From assembly GCA_965214975.1 (NCBI GenBank), contig OZ244055.1:868001-932000 (forward strand): a DNA stretch of 64,000 bases, read 5' to 3'. Shown in pieces: positions 50,187 to 60,669 of this stretch. Each line of letters starts with the position of its first letter. Position 1 is the first letter of the stretch. The notes beneath the pieces are model-generated. The model was not told the origin of the DNA, did no database searches, and saw nothing but the letters and a program-made list of their open reading frames with translations. The stretch comes from JAJEBT01 sp965214975 (lineage in GTDB: Bacteria > Pseudomonadota > Alphaproteobacteria > MPNO01 > UBA830). A program made the position numbers and the translations under genes.

Positions 50187-51397
50187 GCCGTCTCCTCCGG
50201 CTTCAGCCGGCTGCAGATGCGCGCCGCGAGGCGATCCGCGACGTCGCGCTTGCTCATCGGCGGCCAGTTCTCGACGCCCGCCCTCGACACGAGGCGGATC
50301 TCGTTGAGATCGCCGCCGAACGTTCCGCTGCCGGGGGAGACGTCGTTGGCGAGAATCCAGTCGCAGCCCTTGCGGTCGAGTTTCGCGGTGGCGTTCGCGA
50401 CCAGGTTCCCGGTCTCGGCCGCGAACCCGACGACCAGCCGGGGACGCCTCTCGCCCGCGCCGGAGATCGCCGCCAGCACGTCCGGATTCTCCGTCATCTC
50501 GATCCGGGCGGTCGTGTCGGCCGCGCCCTTCTTGATCTTCCCCGGGCGTTCCTCGGCCGGACGCCAGTCGGCCACCGCCGCGGCGCACACCGCGACGTCG
50601 ACGGGCAATCTGGAGATGCAGGCGTCATGCATCTCCCGCGCGGACTCGATGCGGACCACGTCGACTCCCGCAGGATCCGGCTCCGCCGACGGTCCCGTGA
50701 CAAGCAGCGTCTCGGCCCCGCGCTCCGCGATCGCGGCGGCGATGGCGTGGCCCTGCTTGCCCGAGGAACGGTTGGCGACGTAGCGGACCGGATCGACCGC
50801 CTCGTGCGTGGGGCCGCTCGTGACCATGGCGCGAAATCCCTCGAGCAGCGACCTTGTCCGGAAGTATCCGGCGATCCCGTCGGCGATCCGCTCGGGCTCC
50901 GCCATCCGGCCCTCGCCGAACTCGCCGCAGGCCATGGAGCCTTCCTCAGGTCCGGCGAAGCGGATGCCGCGGGCTTTCAGCAGTGCGACGTTGGAGGCCG
51001 TGGCCGGATGAAGCCACATGCGGACGTTCATCGCGGGCGCCGCGATGACGTCCTTGTCGGTTGCGAGCAGCACCGTGGAGGCCAGGTCGTCGCAGATTCC
51101 GCCGGCCATCTTCGCCAGAACGTTGGCGGTCGCCGGCGCGACGGCGACGACGTCGGCCTCGCGCGACAGCCGGATGTGGCCCATTTCCGATTCGTCGGTC
51201 AGCGAGAACAGATCCCCGTACACCCGGTCCCCGGACAGCGCGGAAACCGACAGCGGCGTGACGAACTCGGCCGCGGCGGCGGTCATCACGCAACGGACCG
51301 ACGCCCCCCGCTCGCGCAGGACGCGGATCAGCTCCAGGCTCTTGTAGGCGGCGATGCCGCCGGAGATGACGAGAAGTATGCGCTTGTCGCGCAGCAT
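50183..51397 (-). CDS. coaBC: bifunctional phosphopantothenoylcysteine decarboxylase / phosphopantothenate-cysteine ligase
   Basis: 404 residues. N-terminal flavoprotein CoaC domain (ILLVISGGIAAYKSLELIRV, catalytic His region EMGHIRLSREAD, PAMNVRMWLHPA, and the Cys in GSMACGEFGEGRM). C-terminal CoaB domain (VTSGPTHEAVDPVRYVANRS, SSGKQG, then KKGAADTTARIEMTENPDVL). Makes 4'-phosphopantetheine for coenzyme A. First gene of the minus-strand operon with dut, thiF/moeB and dsrE. Confidence 0.97.
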   Translation of the reverse strand: MLRDKRILLVISGGIAAYKSLELIRVLRERGASVRCVMTAAAAEFVTPLSVSALSGDRVYGDLFSLTDESEMGHIRLSREADVVAVAPATANVLAKMAGGICDDLASTVLLATDKDVIAAPAMNVRMWLHPATASNVALLKARGIRFAGPEEGSMACGEFGEGRMAEPERIADGIAGYFRTRSLLEGFRAMVTSGPTHEAVDPVRYVANRSSGKQGHAIAAAIAERGAETLLVTGPSAEPDPAGVDVVRIESAREMHDACISRLPVDVAVCAAAVADWRPAEERPGKIKKGAADTTARIEMTENPDVLAAISGAGERRPRLVVGFAAETGNLVANATAKLDRKGCDWILANDVSPGSGTFGGDLNEIRLVSRAGVENWPPMSKRDVADRLAARICSRLKPEETA

Positions 51398-51787
51398 GCG
51401 AGGCCGCCTGCCGTGTGGCTCCCATCCGGGGAACGCCGGAACGGCGGCATGCCGCCCCCCGTCCGCCGTCTCCGCGAGCCTACTTCCGCGGAGCGCCGGC
51501 GTCAACGCGGTCGGCGGCGACCCGGGAACCGGGACCGGCCGGGCGGTCGGGCACTGCGCCCGGGACATCTTCAAGGAGCCGTTCGCCATGCGGGCCGACA
51601 TGCATCTCCTCCCGATGCACGGAGGCGGCATCGTCTTCCGCGTCTGCGCCAGCAGGGAAACGACGAATGCCGCTGACGGACCGTCTCGTGGATCCGGCCA
51701 GCGTCATCGGCGCATTGGCGGTTGCCAGCGCAAGTCCGGACGGGCAACCTGCCGTCGATGGGAACCTGTTCGGGGAGACGGATTTCG
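51398..51787. other. 390 bp without a recognised gene upstream of coaBC
   Basis: Holds the coaBC promoter region on the minus strand. A 43-codon frame (51667-51798, MPLTDRLVDPASVIGALAVA) is open but has no supporting ribosome-binding site or family. No other feature seen. Confidence 0.4.
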
Positions 51788-52109
51788 ATGCGGCTTGAAG
51801 ACGGAGTCGCCCCGCCACCGGCGCGGCCTCGGGATTCGGCGAAGGCATCGCCCGGCGCCGCGCCGAGGAAGGCGCCCTGTCGCCGCCGACCTGAACCGCC
51901 GGATGGCGGGCGGGACAGCGGACGGGGCGGGCGGCGCCCGCGTCCATGCGGACGTCCCGGGCCGGACCGATGCGCGCGCCAGGGTCCGGGCGGTGGCCGA
52001 AGTCCGCGGCCCGCCCGGCACGACGGTGAAGGGTGCCGGCGTCCCCCGCACCGACCGCCGGGAGGACTTCGGGCGGCGGGCGGTTTCGTGGCCCGCGGGG
52101 CCCGCGTGA
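51788..52109 (+). pseudogene. N-terminal remnant of a short-chain dehydrogenase/reductase
   Basis: Pieces of an SDR start in three successive frames: MRLEDGVA (51788), then ATGAASGFGEGIARRRAEEG (from 51814), then VAADLNRRMAGGTADGAGG with ARVHADVPGRTDARARVRAV. Together they follow the classical MRLEgkvAivTGAASGfGxGiA...vvvaDln...hADVs pattern. At least two frameshifts are needed and the gene stops after the first third, so it cannot function. Confidence 0.7.
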
Positions 52110-52140
52110 CGACGAAAACGTGCCAGGAAGGGAGGGACCG

Positions 52141-52596
52141 ATGATCGAGACCAAGGGCGTCGTGCATTTCACCATTCCGGTCACGGAGCCCGAGAGGAGC
52201 GAGAAGTTCTACCGCGAGGTGCTCGGGCTGGAGACGGTGCAGGTGGTGTCGCAGATCGGGATGGTGTTCATGAAATCCGGCGAAGACCACGTGATCCTGA
52301 CCCGCAGCGAGACGCCGGTCGATCCCAATCCCGGCAACGGCTTCCTGATCCATCATGCGTTCCGGGTGGAGACCGACGCCTATGACGACGCGAAGCGCCA
52401 GCTCGCCGAACACGGGATCGAGATCATTTTCGAGGAGGAGCGGCACGAGGGGGTGTTCCATGGCCGCCAGTGCTATTTCCACGACCCGGATCGCAACGTG
52501 CTGGAAATCATCGCGCTCGAGAAGATCGGCGAGGGTTTCGGCGCCGCCGCCGGGCAGCCCGGCTTCTCGCCCTTCTCGTCGAGAGAGCCCGGGTAG
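52141..52596 (+). CDS. VOC-superfamily (glyoxalase/extradiol-dioxygenase fold) protein
   Basis: 151 residues. VVHFTIPVTEPERSEKFYRE with the first His ligand (about 9), IHHAFRVETDAYDDAKRQLA with the second (about 61-62), and a terminal DPDRNVLEIIALEK with the Glu (about 124). GGAAGGGAGG lies upstream of ATG 52141. A stand-alone small member upstream of the LigA/LigB operon. It may act on the same aromatic substrates, but nothing proves this. Confidence 0.88.
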   Translation: MIETKGVVHFTIPVTEPERSEKFYREVLGLETVQVVSQIGMVFMKSGEDHVILTRSETPVDPNPGNGFLIHHAFRVETDAYDDAKRQLAEHGIEIIFEEERHEGVFHGRQCYFHDPDRNVLEIIALEKIGEGFGAAAGQPGFSPFSSREPG

Positions 52597-53031
52597 ATCC
52601 CGTTTCCGGAATTCGCGGTGTCGCGAGGGGTTCGCGTTTCCGGGGCGCCGCGGCGCGACGGTCCGTGGAGATCAAGCCGGGCGGGCGTGGCGTGTTGCGA
52701 CGGCTTGCGCGGGGCGAAGGGTCCGGAAGCCCCGGCCGTCCGCGACGCATCGGCGGCGAGGCCCCGGCGGCGGGCAGGACTCTCGCAGGGAAGCCCGCTT
52801 CGCGTACCGGATGCGCGATGGCGTCGGGGTGCGCGCGGATCCGGGGAAGCATGCCACGGCGCCCTGCGCGGACGGGAAACCCCGGGTTCGGACTCCCCCC
52901 GTTTTTCAAAAGGGTCGAAAGCGGATGTCCGGCCGGCGCGGGATGGTCCCGCGGCCCGGTTCCGCGCACTTGACCCGTCGCCGCGGGCGCGGGATCATCG
53001 TCTGCGGACGCGTTCCGAGGAAAGGGCCGGG
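52597..53031. other. 435 bp intergenic region before the ring-cleavage operon
   Basis: No gene recognised. A GCGGGA-TGG-TCCCGC hairpin lies at about 52938-52952. TTGACC at 52970-52975 is a fair -35 box, but the matching -10 (GATCAT at 52993) is weak, so the operon may need an activator. Confidence 0.35.
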
Positions 53032-53343
53032 ATGGGAATCGCCGACACGAGAAAGGATCTGCCGGCCAACAGGATGATCTTCGAGGTGCGCAGGGATCGT
53101 GCGAAGTTCGCCGGTTTCGCGGACAGGCTCGAAGACCTCATGGAGGAGTACGGCCTGTCCGAGGAGGAGCGGCAGGCCTTCCGGGACCGCGATCTCGGAC
53201 GCCTCGGCACGCTCGGGGTCCATCCCTATTTCCTGCCGCAGGTGTCGCGGCTGTTCCACGGCACCGCCTACAACCACAACCGTTCCCGGGCGGCCCGCGC
53301 CTACGGCCGCAGCGTCGTCGGCGCGCACGCGGCCCGAGACTGA
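53032..53343 (+). CDS. extradiol dioxygenase small (LigA-like, alpha) subunit
   Basis: 103 residues matching the LigA subunit of protocatechuate 4,5-dioxygenase (PF07746): a helical protein with LEDLMEEYGLSEEERQAFRD and the signature LGVHPYFLPQVSRLFHGTAY followed by NHN. LigA caps the active site of the catalytic LigB subunit. AGGAAAGGG precedes ATG 53032. The stop codon shares a base with the LigB ATG, so the subunits are made together. Confidence 0.85.
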   Translation: MGIADTRKDLPANRMIFEVRRDRAKFAGFADRLEDLMEEYGLSEEERQAFRDRDLGRLGTLGVHPYFLPQVSRLFHGTAYNHNRSRAARAYGRSVVGAHAARD

Positions 53344-54191
53344 TGGCCGATCTCGTCTGCGTGGTCGCGCTGAGCCACGCCCCCGGGCTGACGGGCTGGC
53401 TCGACCAGGCGCCCGAATCCCAGCAGAGAAGCCTGACCGCCGGGTTCGCGAGACTCGGGGAGATTCTGCGCGCGACCCGGCCCGACGCGCTCGTGGGGCT
53501 CGCCAACGACCATCTTCTCAACATGCCTCCCGACGACACGCACGACTTCTGCGTCGGCATGGCGGGATCGTGGTCCGGTCCGGCGGAATGGTTCCGCGAC
53601 TGGGTCAACGTTCCCCCCTACGAGGTCGCCGGCCACCCGGAGGTGGCCGAAGCGGTGTACGCGGGCCTCTCGGCGCGCGGTTTCGACGTCGTGTCCGCCG
53701 ACGAGCTCCTGTTCGACGACAACTGGTCGGTGCCGCTCGCCTATCTCACGCCCGATCACGACGTTCCCCTGGTGCCGGTGAACATGAACTGCGTGGTGCC
53801 CCCGGTGCCGTCGGTGCGGACCGGCCACGACGTCGGCCGCGCGATCCGGGAGATCGTGCGTTCCGACCTTCCCGAAGGGCTCCGGGTCGCGTTCATGGGC
53901 ACGGGCGGGCTCTCGCACGATCCCGGCGGCCCGCGGTACTTCGACGTCAGCGAGGAGTTCGACCGCTGGTTCCTCGGCCTGCTGGGGGCGGGCGATCCGG
54001 ACCGGGTTCTGAGGGAATGCACGGTCGAGAAAATGGTCGCCGCCGGCGATGGCGGCACCAGTGAGCTGCTGACATGGGTCGCGGCGATGGGCGTCGCCGG
54101 AGGCGGACCGGCCCGGACCGTGTGCTACGAGCCGGCCGTCGAGCTCCGCTGCGGCATGGGCTGCGTCCACTGGGAGCCGGAGCCGCGATGA
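53343..54191 (+). CDS. class III extradiol ring-cleavage dioxygenase (LigB-like, beta subunit)
   Basis: 282 residues of the LigB superfamily. Early His in VALSHAPGLTG (about 13), GLANDHLLNMPPDDTHDF (about 57-74) supplying the second iron-binding His, and FMGTGGLSHDPGGPRYFDVS with the catalytic His/Asp region. A C-terminal Glu ligand lies in EKMVAAGDGGTSELLTW-like sequence. With the adjacent small subunit this forms an Fe(II) enzyme cleaving a catechol ring between C4 and C5 (protocatechuate, gallate or relatives). Overlaps both neighbours by 1-4 bp. Confidence 0.85.
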   Translation: MADLVCVVALSHAPGLTGWLDQAPESQQRSLTAGFARLGEILRATRPDALVGLANDHLLNMPPDDTHDFCVGMAGSWSGPAEWFRDWVNVPPYEVAGHPEVAEAVYAGLSARGFDVVSADELLFDDNWSVPLAYLTPDHDVPLVPVNMNCVVPPVPSVRTGHDVGRAIREIVRSDLPEGLRVAFMGTGGLSHDPGGPRYFDVSEEFDRWFLGLLGAGDPDRVLRECTVEKMVAAGDGGTSELLTWVAAMGVAGGGPARTVCYEPAVELRCGMGCVHWEPEPR

Positions 54192-54847
54192 CCGACCGGC
54201 TTCTGGACGGGCTCGGGGAGATTCTCGATCCCGGGCACGCCGCGCTCGTCGTCGTCGACATGCAGAACGACTTCTGCGCGGAGGGCGGCTACATCCACGT
54301 GACCCAGAAGGCCGACATGGTCCCCAACGAGGCGCTGGCCGAGCGGCTGGAAGCCCTCCTCGGGTCGGCGCGAAGCGCGGGCGTCCGGGTGTTCTGGATC
54401 CGGGCTGTCTACGACCACGACAAGCTGCCGGTTCCGATGCTGTCCAGGATGCTGGAAAAGGGCAAGGGTGCCGTGTGCTGCGCGTCCGGGTCGTGGGGCG
54501 CCGACTTCTACGGCGTGGCGCCGCGCGAGGGCGAACCGGTGATCGAGAAGCACTGCTACTCGGCCTTCCACGGGACCGGGTTCGACGGACTGCTCCGGGA
54601 GCAGGGGATCCGAACGCTCGTCATGACGGGCGTCGCCACGAACGTCTGCGTCGATTCGACGTTGCGGGCGGGCTTCTTCCACGGCTACTACATCGTCATG
54701 CCTCCCGACTGCGTTGGCAGCGCCAACCGGGCGCTGCACGAGGCGACGGTCGCCTCGGTGGATCTCGTTTTCGGCCACGTTCCCGCGAGTTCCGAGATCG
54801 CGGCGGTCTGGGCGCGCGCCGCCGCGCGGTCCGGATCTTCCGCGTAG
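54188..54847 (+). CDS. isochorismatase-family cysteine hydrolase
   Basis: 219 residues with the Asp-Lys-Cys triad of the family: Asp24 (LVVVDMQNDFC), Lys121 (VIEKHCYSAF) and Cys154 (VATNVCVDSTLR, with the preceding cis-peptide GVAT). Such enzymes include nicotinamidase, N-carbamoyl- and maleamate amidohydrolases. Its ATG overlaps the LigB stop (ATGA). In a ring-cleavage operon an amide hydrolase acting on a maleamate-type or semialdehyde-amide product is plausible. Confidence 0.9.
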   Translation: MTDRLLDGLGEILDPGHAALVVVDMQNDFCAEGGYIHVTQKADMVPNEALAERLEALLGSARSAGVRVFWIRAVYDHDKLPVPMLSRMLEKGKGAVCCASGSWGADFYGVAPREGEPVIEKHCYSAFHGTGFDGLLREQGIRTLVMTGVATNVCVDSTLRAGFFHGYYIVMPPDCVGSANRALHEATVASVDLVFGHVPASSEIAAVWARAAARSGSSA

Positions 54848-54857
54848 CGCCGGTCGA

Positions 54858-54885
54858 ACCCCGGAAGGGACCGCGGTCCCGGGGT
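54858..54885 (+). terminator. hairpin after the ring-cleavage operon (possible terminator)
   Basis: ACCCC-(GGAA)-GGGACC-GC-GGTCCC-GGGGT forms a long G+C stem 11 bp after the isochorismatase stop. No T tract follows, so Rho-independent termination is uncertain. Confidence 0.35.
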
Positions 54886-55259
54886 CGGGAATTGCTGCGG
54901 ACAGACGGGAGAATGCCCGTGGCGCCTCAGGCCGTTCGGATGAATCCGCGCGACGACGGATCCGGATGCCGCGGCGGCGGGCGCGACGGTGCGGGAAGCG
55001 CCACGAGGCGTCGGGGCCCGACCCGGCCCGGTCGGAGAGAACGGCTGTTGTGCCGCCTGTGCGCGGAAAACGCCGAAAGCCGTGCGGGACCGAAGATCCC
55101 GAGCCGGAGACCGGTCGCCGCGATTGCCGTCCGCCGGCGGCAGTGGCATAAGGCGGTCATGTCTGTGCGGGTCGCCATGCGGGGCGTTGCCGAAGAAGCG
55201 CGGGACGGGCCTGCCCCGCGCGCCGCGTCCGGGCGACGAACGCGGAAGGGGCCGTCGCC
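54886..55259. other. 374 bp intergenic region before the sirtuin gene
   Basis: No gene recognised on either strand. One segment (CCTCAGGCCGTTCGGATGAA) resembles the core of dispersed repeat copy A and could be a highly decayed fifth copy. Confidence 0.3.
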
Positions 55260-56009
55260 GTGACCGAAGGCATCGGAAGGCTGAAGGAAATGGTCTCCGC
55301 GGCCGGCCGCGCGGTGGTGTTCACGGGCGCCGGCATATCGACCGAATCGGGAATTCCCGACTTCCGCAGCCCGAACGGCATCTGGTCGAGGGCCGCGCCG
55401 ATATACTTCGACGAGTTCGTTTCGTCCGAGAAGGCGCGGCGCGAGGCCTGGAGGCGCAGGTTCGAGATCGGCCGCGACATCGAGAGCGCCGAGCCCAACC
55501 GCGGCCATCGGGCGGTCGCCGCACTGGTGCGGGCGGGCAAGGCGTCGGCCGTGATCACGCAGAACGTCGACGGGCTTCACCAGCGCTCGGGGGTGCCCGA
55601 CGCGCGGATCGTCGAGCTTCACGGCAACGGCACCTACGCCGCCTGTCTGGCCTGCGGCGCCCGGCACGAACTCGCACCTGTGAAGGCGGCGTTCCTCGCC
55701 GGCGGGGAGCTGCCGGTCTGCGGCGCCTGCGGGGGACTGGTCAAGACGGCGACGATCTCGTTCGGGCAACCCATGCCGGCGCGCGAGATGGAGCGTGCCC
55801 GGGACGAGACGCTGGCCTGCGACCTGTTCGTGGTCGCCGGCTCGTCCCTGGTGGTGCAGCCCGCCGCCGGGTTTCCGGCCATGGCGAAGAGGAACGGGGC
55901 CGGACTCGTCATCGTCAACCGCGAACCGACCGACCTCGACGGCATCGCGGATCTCGTTCTCCATCTCGAGATCGGCCCGGCGCTCGGCGAGGCCGTCGGC
56001 GTGAACTGA
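55260..56009 (+). CDS. cobB: Sir2-family NAD-dependent protein deacylase
   Basis: 249 residues from GTG 55260 (GGAAGGGG upstream). NAD-binding VVFTGAGISTESGIPDFRSP (20-38), TQNVDGLHQRSG (100-111), catalytic His121 (VELHGNGTYAAC), zinc cysteines C129/C132 (CLAC) and C154/C157 (CGAC), and VAGSSLVVQPAAGFP near the end. Bacterial class III lengths fit. Removes acetyl or longer acyl groups from lysines. Stands alone between the ring-cleavage operon and tldD. Confidence 0.93.
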   Translation: MTEGIGRLKEMVSAAGRAVVFTGAGISTESGIPDFRSPNGIWSRAAPIYFDEFVSSEKARREAWRRRFEIGRDIESAEPNRGHRAVAALVRAGKASAVITQNVDGLHQRSGVPDARIVELHGNGTYAACLACGARHELAPVKAAFLAGGELPVCGACGGLVKTATISFGQPMPAREMERARDETLACDLFVVAGSSLVVQPAAGFPAMAKRNGAGLVIVNREPTDLDGIADLVLHLEIGPALGEAVGVN

Positions 56010-56112
56010 AGCGCCGCGCCGGGCGTCCGGAAGGGCCGCGGCGGCGGATGCGTTGCCGGCGGGAGTGCGTTATGGTGGCCGCGGCGGCGGGCTGGACGCG
56101 CGGGAGCGGCTG

Positions 56113-57546
<1,434 letters not shown>

Positions 57547-57562
57547 AGGCGCGCGCGGCCTT

Positions 57563-58927
57563 TCAGTAGGCGTATTCGGCGAAGACCCTGCCGACGTCGC
57601 CGGCCCAGTCGGACTCGAACCTGGCGAGGAGCTCGTCGCTCGGACTGCGGCCGTCGGCGACGATCTCGCGAAGGGGCGCGAGGAAGCCCGTCTCGTCCGG
57701 ATCCCGGTTCCCGGGCCTCGCGCGGCGGCGCAGGCCGTCTTCGGCGATGGCGAGAACGCCGCCCGCGAGATCGGTCAGCGGGCGCCCGCGAAAGCTTCCG
57801 TGGAGCCCGGTCCTCGCGGCGTCGCGGCGCAACGCCTCGATCTCGTCGACGCTCCAGTCCTGCACCAGATCCGCGGCCGCTCCCTGGGCCTCGGCATCGT
57901 AGAGAAGCCCCGTCCACAGCGCCGGCAGCGCGCAAAGGCGCCTCCAGGTGCCGCCGTCGGCGCCGCGCATCTCCAGAAACGTCTTGAGCCGCACTTCCGG
58001 AAACGCCGTCGTCATGTGGTCCTTCCAGTCGTCCATGACCGGGCGCTGGCCCTCGAAGCCGGGAAGCCTGCCGTCGAGAAAGTCGCGGAAGGACTCGCCG
58101 GCGACGTCGACGTATTCCCCGTCGCGACGGACGAAGTACATCGGCACGTCGAGCAGGTAGTCGACGTAGCGCTCGAATCCCATGCCGTCCTCGAACACGA
58201 AGGGCAGCATGCCGCAGCGGTCGGGGTCGGTGTCCTCCCACACGTGGCTGCGCCACGACTGCCAGCCGGCCGGCCGGCCCTCGACGAACGGCGAGTTGGC
58301 GAACAGCGCCGTCGCCACCGGCTGGAGCGCGAGGGAGATCCGGAACTTCTCGACCATGTCGGCCTCGGACCCGAAGTCCAGATTGACCTGCACGGTGCAG
58401 GACCGCAGCATCATGTCGAGGCCGAGGCCGCCCTTCTTCGGCATGTAGGCGCGCATCACCTCGTAGCGTCCCTTCGGCATCCACGGGACGTCCTCGCGGC
58501 GCGCCGCCGGCAGGAAGCCGAGGCCGATGAGACCCACTCCGAGCTCGTTCGCGATCTCCTTGACCTGCGCGAGATGGGTGTGCACCTCGTCGCAGGTCTG
58601 GTGGAGGTCCGCCAGCGGCGCGCCCGACAGCTCGAGCTGCCCGCCCGGCTCGAGCGAGACGTTGCACGCGCCCATGGACAGCGCGATCGTCCGGCCTCTC
58701 TCGCGGACCGGCTCCCACCCGAAGCGGGTCATGCCGTCGAGAAACCTGCCGATGCCGGACGGCCCGTCGTAGGGCGCCGGCCCGCGCGTGTCGAGCCTGA
58801 AGACGAATTTCTCGTGCTCGGTCCCGATCCGCCAGGAGGCCGGCGGCTTGCATCCGGATTCGAGGTGCTCGACGAGCTGGCGGACATCCGCGATCTCGTC
58901 CGGCCCCGCCCGGGAAAGTGCGTCCAT
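57563..58927 (-). CDS. gshA: glutamate-cysteine ligase
   Basis: 454 residues, typical of the alphaproteobacterial/plant-type GCS2 ligase. IGTEHEKFVFRLDT (Glu-rich metal site, about 34-47), RGRTIALSMGACNVSLEPGG, MLRSCTVQVNLDFGSEADM, VEGRPAGWQSWRSHVWEDTD (about 224-243) and TFLEMRGADGG (about 296-306). Catalyses the first step of glutathione synthesis, relevant to the GST (13905) and persulfide metabolism. Starts at 58927, divergent from ubiA by 157 bp, converges on tldD (16 bp). Confidence 0.93.
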   Translation of the reverse strand: MDALSRAGPDEIADVRQLVEHLESGCKPPASWRIGTEHEKFVFRLDTRGPAPYDGPSGIGRFLDGMTRFGWEPVRERGRTIALSMGACNVSLEPGGQLELSGAPLADLHQTCDEVHTHLAQVKEIANELGVGLIGLGFLPAARREDVPWMPKGRYEVMRAYMPKKGGLGLDMMLRSCTVQVNLDFGSEADMVEKFRISLALQPVATALFANSPFVEGRPAGWQSWRSHVWEDTDPDRCGMLPFVFEDGMGFERYVDYLLDVPMYFVRRDGEYVDVAGESFRDFLDGRLPGFEGQRPVMDDWKDHMTTAFPEVRLKTFLEMRGADGGTWRRLCALPALWTGLLYDAEAQGAAADLVQDWSVDEIEALRRDAARTGLHGSFRGRPLTDLAGGVLAIAEDGLRRRARPGNRDPDETGFLAPLREIVADGRSPSDELLARFESDWAGDVGRVFAEYAY

Positions 58928-59084
58928 GCGTCGATCCCCGTCCGTCGTGCCGGAACGCCGCGGGCGAAGGCCCGCCGTCCGCAGCCTAACAGAAGAGAAT
59001 TCCGCGAACAGGTCAAGAAGCGGTTCGAGATCCCGACCGCCTTCCGATTTGTCCGAATCCCCGCAAGGGGCTACCAGTCCGGGG

Positions 59085-60014
59085 ATGGCACGCGCTCCAG
59101 ACCCCCGTTCCGCCGATCCGGCGAGCGACATCCGGCCGGACAGCCGGATCGACCGCCTGCTGCCCGCCGGCCTCCGCCCCTACGCGCGGCTCTCCCGGCT
59201 CGACCGTCCGATCGGCACCTGGCTTCTCCTGTTCCCCTGCTGGTGGGGCATCGCGCTGGCCTCGGTCCGGCCGTCGGTCTGGCATCTCTTCGCGTTGGCC
59301 GCGGTCGGCGCGGTCGCGATGCGCGGCGCCGGCTGCACCTGGAACGACGTTCTGGACCGCCGTCTCGACGCCCGGGTCGCGCGCACGCGCGACCGGCCGC
59401 TGCCGGCCGGAGAGGTCTCGGTGGCGCAGGCCGTCCTCTGGTCCGCGGCCCAGCTCGTCGCCGGAGCGGCGGTGCTTCTGCTGTTCTTCAACGACTGGGC
59501 GGTCTGGGTCGGGGTCGCCTCGCTGGTCCCGGTCGCGTGCTATCCCCTGGCCAAGCGCGTGACATTCTGGCCGCAGCTGGTGCTCGGTTTCGTGTTCAAC
59601 TGGGGCGCGCTTCTGGGCTGGGCGGCCGTCGAGGCCGGTCTCGGCGTTCCGGCCCTCTTTCTCTACGCCGGCGGAATCTTCTGGACGCTGGGCTACGACA
59701 CCATATACGCGCATCAGGATCTGCCCGACGACCCCCGGGCCGGTGTCAAGTCGTCCGCGCGCGCGATTCCGGCGTCCCGGCCGTGGCTTCTGGCGTTCTA
59801 CCTCGCGGCGACCGCGCTGTTCGGGTCGGCGGGATGGTCGGCGGGCATGGCATGGCCGTTCTGGATCGGGCTCGGCGCGGGCCTCGCGCAGCTGGTCTGG
59901 CAGGTCGCGCGCGCGGATCTCGCCCGGCCCGCGGACTGTCTGGCCAAGTTCCGCTCGAACCGCCTTTTCGGCTGGCTCCTGCTCGCGGGAATCGTCGGCG
60001 GCCACGCGGCCTGA
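59085..60014 (+). CDS. ubiA: 4-hydroxybenzoate polyprenyltransferase
   Basis: 309 residues, integral membrane with about eight to nine hydrophobic helices. First Asp-rich site GAGCTWNDVLDRRLDARVAR then TRDRPLPAG (N/DxxxD), second site YDTIYAHQDLPDDPRAGVKS. Attaches the polyprenyl tail to 4-hydroxybenzoate in ubiquinone synthesis. ATG 59085 sits after a GGGG-rich stretch. A long N-terminal polar extension (about 30 residues) precedes the first helix and may be shorter in reality. Confidence 0.95.
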   Translation: MARAPDPRSADPASDIRPDSRIDRLLPAGLRPYARLSRLDRPIGTWLLLFPCWWGIALASVRPSVWHLFALAAVGAVAMRGAGCTWNDVLDRRLDARVARTRDRPLPAGEVSVAQAVLWSAAQLVAGAAVLLLFFNDWAVWVGVASLVPVACYPLAKRVTFWPQLVLGFVFNWGALLGWAAVEAGLGVPALFLYAGGIFWTLGYDTIYAHQDLPDDPRAGVKSSARAIPASRPWLLAFYLAATALFGSAGWSAGMAWPFWIGLGAGLAQLVWQVARADLARPADCLAKFRSNRLFGWLLLAGIVGGHAA

Positions 60015-60033
60015 AATCCCGCTCCGTGAACGG

Positions 60034-60666
60034 TCACGGACCGGGCGCTCCGGCCGCGGCGCGGGCGACGTCGAGATCCTCCGGCCGGTTGACGTTGAAG
60101 AACGGGTCGATCGGGGCGGCGTCGAAGTCCGCATGCGCCAGCCGGTGGCGCCCGGTCCAGACGTCGACCTTGCGCACGCCCTCCTCGGCGACGGCGCGCC
60201 GCAGCTCTCCGGCGAGGCGCACCGGCCACAGCCCGAACACCGGATGGTCCCGCCCGGCCGAACGGACGCAGGCCATGTCGGCCCGCTCGCGTTCGACGGC
60301 CGCGCGCAGGCGGGCGACCAGGTCGCCGGGAAGGAACGGCGCGTCGCAGGTGGCGCTCGCCACCCAGCGGCAGCCGGGAACGTTGGCGCGCGCCCATTCC
60401 ATGCCGGTCAGCACCCCCGAGAGCGGCCCCGCGAAACCCGGCACGGAGTCGCCCGCGACGGGCAGGCCGAACGCGGCGTAGGCGGCGGGGTCGCCGTTGG
60501 CGTTGATCACGAGAGCCCCGACCTGCGGCGCGACGGTTTCCAGGACGCGCTGCAGAAGGGGCTTTCCGCCGAGGGTCAGGAACGCCTTGTCCCGGCCGCC
60601 CATGCGGCGCGACTTTCCGCCGGCCAGCAGCAGGCCGCAGACCGGCGCCGGTGCGGCCCGAGGCAT
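60034..60666 (-). CDS. mobA: molybdenum cofactor guanylyltransferase
   Basis: 210 residues. Nucleotidyl-transfer motif GLLLAGGKSRRMGGRDKAFL (about 11-30), followed by GLPVAGDSVPGFAGPLSGVL, TCDAPFLPGDLV and the Asn/Asp of FFNVNRPEDL. Transfers GMP to Mo-molybdopterin to form the bis-MGD cofactor of the DMSO-reductase family, which includes formate dehydrogenases. Follows fdhD after 3 bp on the same strand. Confidence 0.94.
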   Translation of the reverse strand: MPRAAPAPVCGLLLAGGKSRRMGGRDKAFLTLGGKPLLQRVLETVAPQVGALVINANGDPAAYAAFGLPVAGDSVPGFAGPLSGVLTGMEWARANVPGCRWVASATCDAPFLPGDLVARLRAAVERERADMACVRSAGRDHPVFGLWPVRLAGELRRAVAEEGVRKVDVWTGRHRLAHADFDAAPIDPFFNVNRPEDLDVARAAAGAPGP

Positions 60667-60669
60667 CGC

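Noticed and set aside
52970..52998. A strong promoter for the LigA/LigB operon
   Set aside because: TTGACC is good but no convincing -10 lies 16-18 bp downstream, so it is noted only in the gap description.
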